64,000 bases of DNA from Flavobacterium sangjuense. Its GTDB lineage: Bacteria; Bacteroidota; Bacteroidia; Flavobacteriales; Flavobacteriaceae. The stretch covers positions 1,364,001 to 1,428,000 of the forward strand of contig NZ_CP038810.1 of NCBI RefSeq assembly GCF_004797125.1, read 5' to 3'. The notes beneath the pieces were generated by a model that was given only the letters and a program-made list of their open reading frames with translations, was not told where the DNA came from and made no database searches. A program made the position numbers and the translations under genes. Shown in pieces: positions 28,662 to 36,870 of the stretch. The stretch's first letter is position 1. Every line of letters starts with the position of its first letter.

Positions 28662-29630
28662 ATGAGTGCAACTATGAAACATAAAATTATTAAATATCTC
28701 TTAGTACTGCTTGTTGTTTTTTTAACATCAAAAATGCGAGCGCAACAAGATCCACAGTTTACTCACTATATGTATAATATGAGTGTCATGAATCCTGCTT
28801 ACGCAACAGATAATGCTGATGTGATAAATATGGGAGGATTGTATCGCGCGCAATGGATTGGAATTGAAGGAGCACCAACAACACAAACCTTTTTTGCCCA
28901 CAAACCACTATCCAAAAGAGTAGAAATAGGTATTTCAGTTGTTCATGATGAAATAGGAGATGTGGTCAAAGAGAATAATATTTTTGCCGATTTTGCGTAT
29001 GTTTTACCATTAGGTGAAACTACTAAATTGTCTTTTGGATTAAAAGCCGGAGTTACGTTGTTCGATACAAATTTCAACGGATTTGTGCTTACAGACCCAG
29101 CTCCCGATCCGGCGTTTCAGAATAATATAAGTCAAACGTTTCCTAACATCGGAGCAGGAACGTATTTGTTTGGGTCCAATTATTATCTTGGATTTTCAGC
29201 ACCAAATTTAATGACCTCAAGACATATAGAAACCATAAACGGGCATGCCGGAAGTGGCGTAGAATCGGTTCACTTTTTTATGACTGGTGGTTATGTATTT
29301 ACATTTAACGGAAATGACAACTTCAAACTGAAACCGGCATTTATGGCAAAAGGAGTTGAAGGCGCACCGGTAGCAATAGATTTAACAACCAATGTGTTAA
29401 TCAATAATAAATTTGAATTGGGAGCAGGTTATCGTATGGGAGATTCCGTTAGCGGTTTAGCAAGTTTTTATATCACACCAACACTCAGAATTGGATATTC
29501 TTATGATTATACGCTTTCCAATTTGAGGGATTTCAATTCGGGTTCGCATGAAGTCTTTTTACTATTTGATTTGGATTTAGGTAAACTTTCTTCGGGTAAA
29601 GGTTACGATAAATCACCACGATTCTTTTAA
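28662..29630 (+). CDS. PorP/SprF-family type IX secretion membrane protein
   Basis: This 322-residue outer-membrane protein belongs to the PorP/SprF family. It has a signal peptide followed by the diagnostic QQDPQFTHYMYNMSVMNPAYA start of the mature protein (split here by the cleavage site near residue 27). GLYRAQWIGIEGAPTTQ follows, and then beta-barrel strands ending GSHEVFLLFDLDLG. SprF of Flavobacterium johnsoniae is needed for secretion of its neighbouring SprB adhesin. By position, this gene (6 bases after the giant gene) should serve the giant protein in the same way. It continues into the OmpA-like gene with one base between. Confidence 0.95.
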   Translation: MSATMKHKIIKYLLVLLVVFLTSKMRAQQDPQFTHYMYNMSVMNPAYATDNADVINMGGLYRAQWIGIEGAPTTQTFFAHKPLSKRVEIGISVVHDEIGDVVKENNIFADFAYVLPLGETTKLSFGLKAGVTLFDTNFNGFVLTDPAPDPAFQNNISQTFPNIGAGTYLFGSNYYLGFSAPNLMTSRHIETINGHAGSGVESVHFFMTGGYVFTFNGNDNFKLKPAFMAKGVEGAPVAIDLTTNVLINNKFELGAGYRMGDSVSGLASFYITPTLRIGYSYDYTLSNLRDFNSGSHEVFLLFDLDLGKLSSGKGYDKSPRFF

Positions 29631-29631
29631 A

Positions 29632-31530
29632 ATGAAAATGATGAAAAAATTCTACTACATACTTTTTGTTTTTTGCAGTATCACCACTCTTTTTGCCCAA
29701 AAAAAAGTCAGTGTTAAACAAGCCAACACTTTGTTTGCAAGTAAGTCTTATGTCAAAGCTGCCGAAGCTTATGAACAAATAATTCAGACGAAACAAACCA
29801 AACAAGTGTTGCAAAATTTAGGAGATTGTTACTACTACAATTTCCAAATGACCAATGCGGTTCGTGCCTACGGACAATTATTTTTCACCTTTAAAGACAG
29901 TGTTAAAAAGGATGTTTTTTTCAGATATGCCAATGCACTGAAAGGAACGAAAGATTTTGAAAAAGGTGATGCCATGATGTCGGAGTATTTAGGGTTTGAC
30001 CAAAATACTCCAAAATTCATGAAGAACATCACCCGAAATACACCAAATAGTTTCAAGTTGCAAATCATGTCAAAAAACAAAACCAATGGCGATTTCGGAA
30101 TTTCTTTTTATGGCGATAAAGTAACGTTTGCTTCCACACGAAATGCACAAGAGAAAGCCTATGGTTGGAACGACAAACCTTATTTGGACTTGTTTTCTGC
30201 TTCTGTTGACAGCCAGGGGCAATTGGTAAAAGTTGAACCTTTTTCTGCCATTATCAATACAAAGAAACACGAAAGTTCGGCATCATTCAGCGCTGATGGG
30301 AAAACAATGTATTTCAACAGAAGTGGTGAAAAACAGGTTAAAATTGGCGATGAAAGAGTAGCCATGATTAAAATCTATAAGGCCGAATTTGTAGATGGCA
30401 AATGGACTAATGTAACGATGTTGCCATTCTCTAGCGATTCTTATTCAGTCGAGCATCCATTCCTGACAAAAGACGGAAAGAAACTTTATTTCGCGAGTGA
30501 TATGCCAGGAACATTAGGCAATATGGATATTTATGTTGTGGATATAGGTGAAGATGGTGCTTACAGTCCGCCAAGAAATTTAGGCCCAACTATCAACACC
30601 AACCAAAGGGAACAGTTTCCTTTTGTAACCGAAGACGGAACGCTTTATTTTGCTTCTGACGGACATCAGGGCAATGGAAATTTAGATGTTTTCATGAGTT
30701 TAAAACTCAGTGATACCGAATTTGATAAACCACTCAATTTAGGCTCGACGATTAACAGCGAAATGGATGATTTCAATTTCATTCTGGATGAGAAAAATGA
30801 CAAAGGTTATTTTGCTTCTAATAGAACCGGTGATGATAATTTATACACTTTCATTCAGGAAGAAAACAAATTGCAGTATTTGGTTGAAGGAGAAGTTAGA
30901 GATTTAAAATCAACCGAACTTTTGCCTGGCGCAACGGTAAAACTATTTGATGACAAAGGCAATCTTCTGGAAGAAATTTTGGTAGGTAAAGATGGTACAT
31001 TCACTTTTAATACGGAGCCAAACAAGAAATACAAAATCATGGCTTTCAAGGATTTTTATATTCCGGCTGAAGCCGAATTTGACACCAGTCAAAAAGGTAA
31101 AGTGTATATAGATTTGCAGATGAAAGTCGAGTCGTATTATGATGCGGAAGACATCATCAATAAAAAAGACGACGGAACAGTGCTTATCGAATTGGAAAAT
31201 ATTTATTTCGATTTGGATAAATGGAATATCAAACCACAAGCAGCGCAAGTGCTTGACGTCTTGGTAAGCTTGTTAAAAAAATATCCATACATGGAAATTC
31301 AAATTGGTTCACACACCGATTCGCGTGCGTCGGCTGTTTATAACCTGAGGTTGTCAAACAAACGTGCCGCATCAGCATTAGAATACCTGGTACAAAATGG
31401 AATAGAGCGAAAAAGGCTGCGTTCTATAGGTTATGGCGAAACCAAACCTTTGATTATCTGCCCTAAAAATGACTGTACCGAAGCAGAGCATGCCACAAAT
31501 CGTAGATGTACATTTATGATTTTGAAATAG
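29632..31530 (+). CDS. OmpA-family protein with TPR and PD40 repeats (PorE-like)
   Basis: This is a 632-residue exported protein. A signal peptide (ending LFAQ) precedes N-terminal TPR-like helices (about 25-120). WD40/PD40-type beta-propeller repeats follow (SFSADGKTMYFNRSG, FLTKDGKKLYFASDMPG, FVTEDGTLYFASDGHQG). A carboxypeptidase-regulatory-like beta-sandwich (EGEVRDLKSTELLPGATVKL, about 420-500) comes next, and then a C-terminal OmpA peptidoglycan-binding domain (FDLDKWNIKPQAAQVLD ... SHTDSRASAVYNLRLSNKRA). This order is the one seen in PorE-like proteins, which tie surface and T9SS structures to the cell wall. As the last gene of the adhesin cluster it may anchor the giant protein's partner. 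It is followed by a terminator. Confidence 0.94.
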   Translation: MKMMKKFYYILFVFCSITTLFAQKKVSVKQANTLFASKSYVKAAEAYEQIIQTKQTKQVLQNLGDCYYYNFQMTNAVRAYGQLFFTFKDSVKKDVFFRYANALKGTKDFEKGDAMMSEYLGFDQNTPKFMKNITRNTPNSFKLQIMSKNKTNGDFGISFYGDKVTFASTRNAQEKAYGWNDKPYLDLFSASVDSQGQLVKVEPFSAIINTKKHESSASFSADGKTMYFNRSGEKQVKIGDERVAMIKIYKAEFVDGKWTNVTMLPFSSDSYSVEHPFLTKDGKKLYFASDMPGTLGNMDIYVVDIGEDGAYSPPRNLGPTINTNQREQFPFVTEDGTLYFASDGHQGNGNLDVFMSLKLSDTEFDKPLNLGSTINSEMDDFNFILDEKNDKGYFASNRTGDDNLYTFIQEENKLQYLVEGEVRDLKSTELLPGATVKLFDDKGNLLEEILVGKDGTFTFNTEPNKKYKIMAFKDFYIPAEAEFDTSQKGKVYIDLQMKVESYYDAEDIINKKDDGTVLIELENIYFDLDKWNIKPQAAQVLDVLVSLLKKYPYMEIQIGSHTDSRASAVYNLRLSNKRAASALEYLVQNGIERKRLRSIGYGETKPLIICPKNDCTEAEHATNRRCTFMILK

Positions 31531-31563
31531 GAGTTAGTTGTTGTTAAATATTTGAATTTTTTG

Positions 31564-31598
31564 AAAAATGCACACTTGATCGGGGTGCATTTTTTTTG
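31564..31598 (+). terminator. Intrinsic terminator after the adhesin cluster
   Basis: AAAATGCAC pairs with GTGCATTTT around a roughly 11-base loop, and the stem runs into a stretch of eight T residues. It lies 30-70 bases after the OmpA-like stop and just before the pafA promoter. Confidence 0.8.
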
Positions 31599-31628
31599 TC
31601 AACTATTCATTGCGAATCTGTATTTTTG
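31596..31628 (+). promoter_or_regulatory. Promoter of the pafA-like gene
   Basis: TTG at 31596-31598, 22 bases and TATTTTTG at 31621-31628 match the Bacteroidota promoter. The start of transcription would fall a few bases later, near 31632-31635. This rules against the upstream in-frame ATGs at 31552 and 31630 and supports the ATG at 31648. Confidence 0.7.
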
Positions 31629-31647
31629 TATGACTCAATTAAAAACT

Positions 31648-33261
31648 ATGAACAAGCTTCTTCCTTTTGTATTCTTATTCGTTATTTCAAATCTAACCGC
31701 ACAGCAACGACCAAAATTGGTAGTTGGTATTGTGGTTGACCAAATGAAAACGGAATACCTGTATCGCTTTCAAAGTGATTTTTCCGAAAACGGTTTTAAA
31801 CGATTGATGAATGATGGTTTTACGTTTTACAATATGCATTACAATTATATGCCAACTTATACCGCGCCGGGACACGCTTCAATCTACACAGGAACAACAC
31901 CGGCGATGCACGGAATCGTGAGTAACGAATGGTATAGCAGAAGCGCAGGAAAAGAAGTCTATTGTACCGATGACGCTTCGGTTAAAACGCTTGGCGATGG
32001 CACCAAAGAAGAAGGAGAAATGTCGCCTAAAAATTTGCAAACGACAACAATTACAGATGAGCTTCGTTTAACAACCAACTTCAAAGGGAAGGTAATTGGC
32101 ATCAGCATGAAAGACAGAGGTGCGATTCTTCCTGCCGGGCATTTTGCCAATTGGGCATTTTGGTACAGCAAAACGGGAAGCTTTATTTCGAGTACTTTTT
32201 ATGGTTCAACAATGCCGGATTGGGCAACCGAATTCAATGCACAAAAAGGTTATATGAAATATATTAACCAAGGCTGGGATTTATTAAAACCAATCGCAAC
32301 TTATGATGAAAGTCTGGATGATGATAATCCATATGAAGGCAAATTATACAAAGTAGACAAACCTGTTTTTCCATACGATTTAAAAGCAATGCTCGAAAAA
32401 AACAACCCAAGTATTTTGCGAGCAGTGCCTTTCGGAAATGATTATGTTGCCGACTTTGCCAAAACAGCCATCGAAAAAGAATCGTTAGGAAAAGACAACG
32501 TTACCGATTTTTTAGCGGTTAGTTTTTCTTCTACTGATTATGTTGGACACATTCTTGGTCCGCGTTCAATCGAATTGCAGGACACCTATTTGCGTTTGGA
32601 TTTGACCATTGCTGACTTGCTGACATATTTGGATAAGACTGTCGGAAAAGGAAATTATTTGGTTTTCCTGACAGCCGATCACGCCGGAGCTGAAAATGCA
32701 CAATTCCTAAAGGATAGCAAATACGATGTTACCAATCTTGTTGGCAAGGAACTCGATAAAAATCTGGAGAAATTTTCAACGGATACTTTTGGCGAAAATT
32801 TAGTGTTGCATTACGATAGCTTTAATCTGTTTTTTAATAAAGAAAAAATCAAAGCTAAAAATTTAGATTTAGTTACCGTGAAAAAGGCATTTAAAGACTT
32901 TTTAATGACGCAAAACTATGTAAAACGCGTTTATACCGAAGAAGAGATTTTAGCCAATTCAGGAGCCGATTATCATTTGAATTGTATTGCAAAAGGCTAT
33001 GATGTAACTCAAAATGGCGACATGATTGTTTTGGATAAACCGGGTTATATTGAATACGGACCAACCGGAACTTCACACGGAACGACCTATAGTTATGATA
33101 CGCATGTGCCGTTGTTGTTTTATGGCTGGAAAATCCCAAAAGGCGAAAGCCACGAGAAAAAAGTAATCACTCAGATTGCACCAACCTTATCTCAAAAACT
33201 AAAAATCACACTTCCCAACGGAACAGAATCACAAGTATTAACTGAGATTTTGGATAAATAG
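31648..33261 (+). CDS. pafA: PafA-type alkaline phosphatase
   Basis: This 537-residue periplasmic or secreted phosphomonoesterase is of the alkaline-phosphatase superfamily. Starting at the ATG at 31648, the protein has a clean signal peptide (MNKLLPFVFLFVISNLTAQ). The frame is open further upstream to 31552, but that extension lies before the promoter. The first metal ligand is in VGIVVDQMKTEY, the Thr nucleophile is near residue 72 in YTAPGHASIYTG, and further metal ligands are in STDYVGHILGP, LTADHAGAEN and YDTHVPLLFYG. PafA of Bacteroidota is calcium-activated and works on many phosphomonoesters. No phosphate-regulon site was recognised here. Confidence 0.93.
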   Translation: MNKLLPFVFLFVISNLTAQQRPKLVVGIVVDQMKTEYLYRFQSDFSENGFKRLMNDGFTFYNMHYNYMPTYTAPGHASIYTGTTPAMHGIVSNEWYSRSAGKEVYCTDDASVKTLGDGTKEEGEMSPKNLQTTTITDELRLTTNFKGKVIGISMKDRGAILPAGHFANWAFWYSKTGSFISSTFYGSTMPDWATEFNAQKGYMKYINQGWDLLKPIATYDESLDDDNPYEGKLYKVDKPVFPYDLKAMLEKNNPSILRAVPFGNDYVADFAKTAIEKESLGKDNVTDFLAVSFSSTDYVGHILGPRSIELQDTYLRLDLTIADLLTYLDKTVGKGNYLVFLTADHAGAENAQFLKDSKYDVTNLVGKELDKNLEKFSTDTFGENLVLHYDSFNLFFNKEKIKAKNLDLVTVKKAFKDFLMTQNYVKRVYTEEEILANSGADYHLNCIAKGYDVTQNGDMIVLDKPGYIEYGPTGTSHGTTYSYDTHVPLLFYGWKIPKGESHEKKVITQIAPTLSQKLKITLPNGTESQVLTEILDK

Positions 33262-33311
33262 TTTCATCATTTTTTCATTCACACTAAAGGTCTAAAATTC
33301 TAAAATTAAGG

Positions 33312-33689
33312 ATGAGTACGTTTGTAATTAGTAAAAGATACAACGGTGATTATAAGTTTGTTTTTGCCTCCAGAAAAGGGAAAACAATTTTTACCAGTAT
33401 CGCCTGTAAACATAAATCGGATTGTGAAAGCATGATTTTAGCAATCAAAGAAAACATGGCATTGTTTGCTTTTACAAAAGTCAGAAAGGCATCTAACAAG
33501 TATTTTTTTAGGTTATCTAAAGACGGTTTGGTCTTGGCTAATAGCCGAAAATTTTCAACAGAGCTTATGTTGCAAAAAGGAATTGATGAAATTATTACTT
33601 ATGCCCATAAAGCTGAAATACTGGACTTTTCAGAAAATGACTTTGCCTTTTCTGACGATAGCGCTGTTTTTGAAGAAGGAGCGCAATAG
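33312..33689 (+). CDS. YegP-like protein (two DUF1508 repeats)
   Basis: This 125-residue protein contains two DUF1508 units. The first (about residues 3-45) reads FVISKRYNGDYKFVFASRKGKTIFTS. The second (about 55-100) reads KYFFRLSKDGLVLANSRKFSTELMLQKGIDEI. The pattern of aromatic, Gly and Ser positions matches YegP/UPF0339 proteins, whose function is not firmly known. It lacks a signal peptide. Its stop codon directly abuts that of the convergent VOC gene, with no space for a terminator. Confidence 0.82.
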   Translation: MSTFVISKRYNGDYKFVFASRKGKTIFTSIACKHKSDCESMILAIKENMALFAFTKVRKASNKYFFRLSKDGLVLANSRKFSTELMLQKGIDEIITYAHKAEILDFSENDFAFSDDSAVFEEGAQ

Positions 33690-34046
33690 TTACATACTTT
33701 CCCCAAACGTCAATAAATTGTGGTCTGGATCAAGTAGCGAAAATTCTTTTTGTCCCCAAGGTTTGGCTTCTAAATAGCCATTGGGATGAATACGTACTTT
33801 TCTGTCCAATAAGTTTTGGTAAAAATTATCAATTCCATCAACCCGAATATAAACCTGTCCATAGTTTTCGGTTTGATCAAGTGCTGCAAATTCAAAAAAG
33901 TGAATCTGGATGTTGTCTTTTTGAACCATAAGATAACCATCATGATCAGCGCTTCCAAATAGCCGGAAACCCAATTGGTTTACATAATAGTCAAGCGTAA
34001 CGGCTTTATTGCGCATGGGAAGTTTTGGATTGATTTGTGTAAGCAT
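33690..34046 (-). CDS. VOC-family (glyoxalase/bleomycin-resistance fold) protein
   Basis: This 118-residue protein has one complete vicinal-oxygen-chelate unit. It begins INPKLPMRNKAVTLDYYVNQLGFRLFG, continues with GYLMVQKDNIQIHFFEF and VYIRVDGIDNFYQNLL, and ends PWGQKEFSLLDPDHNLLTFGES. These are the strand-loop signatures of the bleomycin-resistance type. The metal-ligand set cannot be confirmed by eye and the substrate is unknown. It probably acts as a homodimer in the cytoplasm. Confidence 0.88.
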   Translation of the reverse strand: MLTQINPKLPMRNKAVTLDYYVNQLGFRLFGSADHDGYLMVQKDNIQIHFFEFAALDQTENYGQVYIRVDGIDNFYQNLLDRKVRIHPNGYLEAKPWGQKEFSLLDPDHNLLTFGESM

Positions 34047-34077
34047 AATAATTAATTTGATTATCCGAACTATCGGG

Positions 34078-35169
34078 TTAACGGTTTGGCACTATTCGCT
34101 TTTGTCTTATTCTTTCAATTCTTTTAGTGACTAAATTAGTTAAGAATAGAGAAAACCCTACCGTTAGTATTGATAAAGTTATTCCCAATAGACTACCGGT
34201 GATTGGAATATTCAGAGACTTTAGTATAGTAAATAGCAATATATGAGAGATATAAATCGGATAGGATAATTCGCCTATGTAGGCATCCTTTTTCCAGTTT
34301 TTTGTTAAAATGAAAACAAAGGGTAAGGTAATGAAGAATCCAAATAAATAGAGTTTGTCTTTATGTGGTATGGGTAGAAAACTATGAAAAAGCGTAGCTC
34401 CAATAACGGAAAGCCAAATGAGTTGCAGATAGATTTTTTTTATTGATAGCGTATCTAATTTTTTGTATGCATGATAAGAAACAATTCCCAAAAGGAAAAA
34501 AACCAATTCAGTTGGAAAAAAACGATAGGTCCATGGATCGTTTTTCAGGTTAAAATGGTAGTATAAGACAGCTCTAAGAAGCAACGAAAGGAGGATTAAC
34601 GGAATGATGATGTTGAGTTTTCTTCGTACAAGAAACGGGGCAATAATGTAAAAAGCTATTTCAACTCCGATAGTCCATGCTTGTGGAACCATTAAAAAAT
34701 TATAAAGTGCAGGAGTATGACGATGAAAATTAGAAGTAAAAAAGAGATTTCCGCTGGCAGTATCTAATGATAAAAACATAACAGTATCCTGCAAAAAAAG
34801 GAATAGATTGGTAAACACAAAATAAATAAAACTACCAATACTCATAACGTTCCAATAGTCCGCATAGTAACTAAAACTACCTAAATCATTTCCTTTCGAA
34901 TAAATTGATACAACGACAGAGTATAGAATAGTTAAAAGTAGTACAGTCCAATATATTGGGAACAATCGCAAAAGCCTGTTCGATATGAATAATTTGTATG
35001 AGCTGTTTTTCCCTACGTATTTTTCATTAAGGATTAAAGTCATATAAAATCCTGAAATGATATAAAAAGCCTGAACAGCTAGTGCTCCACCAACAAGTTG
35101 AAATCCAAAAATTGAACTGGAATGTCCAAGCACCACTGTTATTGCCAAAAGAAATCTTAATAAACCCAT
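34078..35169 (-). CDS. Acyltransferase-3 family membrane protein
   Basis: This 363-residue integral membrane protein with about ten hydrophobic helices belongs to the acyltransferase-3 (OafA/NodX-type) family. The catalytic histidine region is LAITVVLGHSS at the N-terminus, followed by GALAVQAFYIISGFYMTLIL and the basic FISNRLLRLFPIYW motif. It would transfer acetyl or similar groups to a sugar or lipid-linked surface polymer. No SGNH domain is fused. Neighbouring genes do not form a polysaccharide locus, so the acceptor is unknown. Confidence 0.9.
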   Translation of the reverse strand: MGLLRFLLAITVVLGHSSSIFGFQLVGGALAVQAFYIISGFYMTLILNEKYVGKNSSYKLFISNRLLRLFPIYWTVLLLTILYSVVVSIYSKGNDLGSFSYYADYWNVMSIGSFIYFVFTNLFLFLQDTVMFLSLDTASGNLFFTSNFHRHTPALYNFLMVPQAWTIGVEIAFYIIAPFLVRRKLNIIIPLILLSLLLRAVLYYHFNLKNDPWTYRFFPTELVFFLLGIVSYHAYKKLDTLSIKKIYLQLIWLSVIGATLFHSFLPIPHKDKLYLFGFFITLPFVFILTKNWKKDAYIGELSYPIYISHILLFTILKSLNIPITGSLLGITLSILTVGFSLFLTNLVTKRIERIRQKRIVPNR

Positions 35170-35180
35170 GTCTTTTATGG

Positions 35181-35210
35181 TAAAAGTATTGTCACGGTAC
35201 TAATATACAA
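35181..35210 (-). promoter_or_regulatory. Possible promoter of the acyltransferase gene
   Basis: On the minus strand, TTG (35208-35210), 19 bases and TACTTTTA (35181-35188) match the Bacteroidota promoter except for the final A. It ends 11 bases before the ATG. Confidence 0.4.
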
Positions 35211-35278
35211 CTCTACAAAGATTATAGGTAAAACTATTTTACCAAGAGTTATTATTGTATTGCGATTTTGAAAGGTCA

Positions 35279-35668
35279 TTATTTACCAATAACCAACGGA
35301 ACAGTATAAAGCACCCTGACAATTTGATCCTTCACTTTTCCGGGATTCCACTTTGGCAGGTTTTCTAATATCCGAATTAATTCCTTGGCTTTATCAGCAT
35401 CAACGCCACGAAGGATTTTCACATCGCTAAGCGAACCATCTTTTTCTATTACAAATATGGCATATACTTTTCCTTTTACTTCTGCGGGATATGTTTTTAA
35501 GTAGCTTTCATTTACAAGCGATTTTAATTTATCCAATCCACCCGGAAATTCAGGTTTTGTATTAAGTCCGGCAACGTTGTAAATATTATTGTCCTCGACC
35601 TTTTCGGCAGTTTGTGAAAAGTTAGCAATGGAATAAAATAGAAGAAGTAATGTGATTATTTTTTTCAT
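35279..35668 (-). CDS. Secreted protein with TonB C-terminal domain
   Basis: This is a 129-residue protein with a cleavable signal peptide (MKKIITLLLLFYSIANFSQ). A single TonB-C-like domain spans residues 38-129. It contains FPGGLDKLKSLVNESY, the strand GKVYAIFVIEKDGSLSDVKILRGV, and PKWNPGKVKDQIVRVLYTVPLVI. It lacks the Pro-rich linker and membrane anchor of a working TonB. It is therefore a free periplasmic TonB-C protein, common in Bacteroidota, with no proven role. Confidence 0.85.
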   Translation of the reverse strand: MKKIITLLLLFYSIANFSQTAEKVEDNNIYNVAGLNTKPEFPGGLDKLKSLVNESYLKTYPAEVKGKVYAIFVIEKDGSLSDVKILRGVDADKAKELIRILENLPKWNPGKVKDQIVRVLYTVPLVIGK

Positions 35669-35700
35669 GGGATGTTTAGTGCTTTTGTAGTTGTTTCTAA

Positions 35701-35949
35701 TTAATTACTATCAAAATTTTGTTGTTGCTGAATATCAATTTGGGTTTGCATGTTTTGTTGATCAATTATTGTTTGATTTAATACGTTTTGTTGATGAATT
35801 TGATCAAGATGCTGCTGATTAATTAATGATTGATTTTGTATATCAGAACTGTCATCAGTTACGCTCCTTTTTTTCGATGGATTGATACTTCTATATATTG
35901 CAATTACCACAAATAGTATGATAAATAAGTAGATGATAAAATTTTCCAT
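35701..35949 (-). CDS. Small membrane protein with Gln-rich tail
   Basis: This 82-residue hypothetical protein has one N-terminal membrane helix (FIIYLFIILFVVIAIY, about residues 4-19). A basic stretch (SINPSKKR) follows, and then a hydrophilic Gln/Asn/Ile-rich tail with a loose QQxxxxQxxINQQ periodicity that could form a coiled coil. I do not recognise a family. It lies just after the REP-like doublet in the direction of transcription. Signal and coding bias look plausible, but the gene call is not certain. Confidence 0.6.
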   Translation of the reverse strand: MENFIIYLFIILFVVIAIYRSINPSKKRSVTDDSSDIQNQSLINQQHLDQIHQQNVLNQTIIDQQNMQTQIDIQQQQNFDSN

Positions 35950-35970
35950 TTTTTCTTTTTTAGTTTAGAT

Positions 35971-36040
35971 GTCGCGGATTTATAATCCGTGCTAAATTCT
36001 CAGTTATGTAATGTATGGAATGCAATTCCGTGCTAACGGG
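35971..36040. repeat. REP-like doublet: two small hairpins sharing a CCGTGCTAA end
   Basis: Hairpin A is CGGATT-TAT-AATCCG at 35975-35989 and hairpin B is GGAAT-GCA-ATTCC at 36017-36029. Both are followed by the same GTGCTAA, giving CCGTGCTAA at 35987-35995 and 36028-36036. Units of palindrome plus fixed tail, 41 bases apart, resemble the REP elements moved by REP-associated tyrosine transposases. No transposase is in the window. Confidence 0.6.
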
Positions 36041-36049
36041 TAGCAGTAT

Positions 36050-36724
36050 TTATTTATTATTTTCAACAACTTTTTTTATTTTCTCTGTCCATTCATCTTT
36101 AAAGAACTCATGATTCTCAAAAACCTCATTTAATTTCTCAAGATTTTCTTTTAGTCTTGTTTCATAAAATGAGTTCAGTTTCTCGGTAAACAAATCTTTC
36201 ATTTCTTCTGATATTTCAGAAATTTCTATTCGTTTGCGTATAATGTTAAAAGAGTCAACAATCAAAATGATTTGACCAGATTCATAAAAAGATTTAAATG
36301 ATTTTATTTGTCTTTCAAGAATTCTGTAATCTTGTTCTCTTATAATCCTGATGCAGAATTCATTAAAACCATCAAATCCCACGTACTTATGCTCAACCTT
36401 ATCTATTTTTATTCTATGATAAAAGCTACCAAACTCATTTTCAAGCTGGTTAAGTAACATTAAAATTATGTCACTTTCATTTTTAAGTTTTTGCTCAACG
36501 TTCGATTCAGTTTGTCTAGTTAATGCAAGATAAAGTAGGATGGAAGAGATTATTCCAATTACTGGTGCAGTAATTCCGCCGATTGAGCTACCAATGCCGT
36601 TTTCTTTGGATAAATTAAAAGAATCAATAAAGGCGGGCAGATTAAATAGTAAGACACTTAAAAAACAAACTACAATCATTATGATTGAGAATACAAGTAT
36701 TTGAATATTGCTTTTGTTTTTCAC
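36050..36724 (-). CDS. Two-helix membrane protein, possibly abortive-infection-like
   Basis: This is a 224-residue protein. Two N-terminal membrane helices (about 8-32 and 47-68) are joined by a short loop with GIGSSIGGITAPVIG. A cytoplasmic, charged, mainly helical domain follows, starting TRQTESNVEQKLKNESDIILMLLNQLENEF. This layout (two helices, a Gly/Pro turn, then a Q/E-rich start of a helical domain containing a FYHRI-type segment) resembles the 'putative phage abortive infection protein' family. The resemblance is by eye only and no catalytic residues can be named. It is flanked by a REP-like doublet and lysA. Confidence 0.7.
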   Translation of the reverse strand: MKNKSNIQILVFSIIMIVVCFLSVLLFNLPAFIDSFNLSKENGIGSSIGGITAPVIGIISSILLYLALTRQTESNVEQKLKNESDIILMLLNQLENEFGSFYHRIKIDKVEHKYVGFDGFNEFCIRIIREQDYRILERQIKSFKSFYESGQIILIVDSFNIIRKRIEISEISEEMKDLFTEKLNSFYETRLKENLEKLNEVFENHEFFKDEWTEKIKKVVENNK

Positions 36725-36841
36725 CTTGTTCGTGTTAATATTGCTGCCAACTCATTTATATCAGCAAGTCACATTTACAAAATCTAATTTACTAAAAAAA
36801 CCACGCTACATATAATTCTCACAATAAAACTTACAAACAAT

Positions 36842-36865
36842 AAAAAAATCCCGCCGAAGCAGGAT
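36842..36865 (-). terminator. Intrinsic terminator of lysA
   Basis: On the minus strand, ATCCTGC-TTCG-GCGGGAT forms a 7-bp stem (one G-T pair) with a stable UUCG loop, followed by seven T residues. It begins five bases after the lysA stop. Confidence 0.9.
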
Positions 36866-36870
36866 TATAT

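Noticed and set aside
33690..34046. Bleomycin or fosfomycin resistance gene
   Set aside because: Only the general VOC fold can be read. No substrate-specific residues support a resistance claim.
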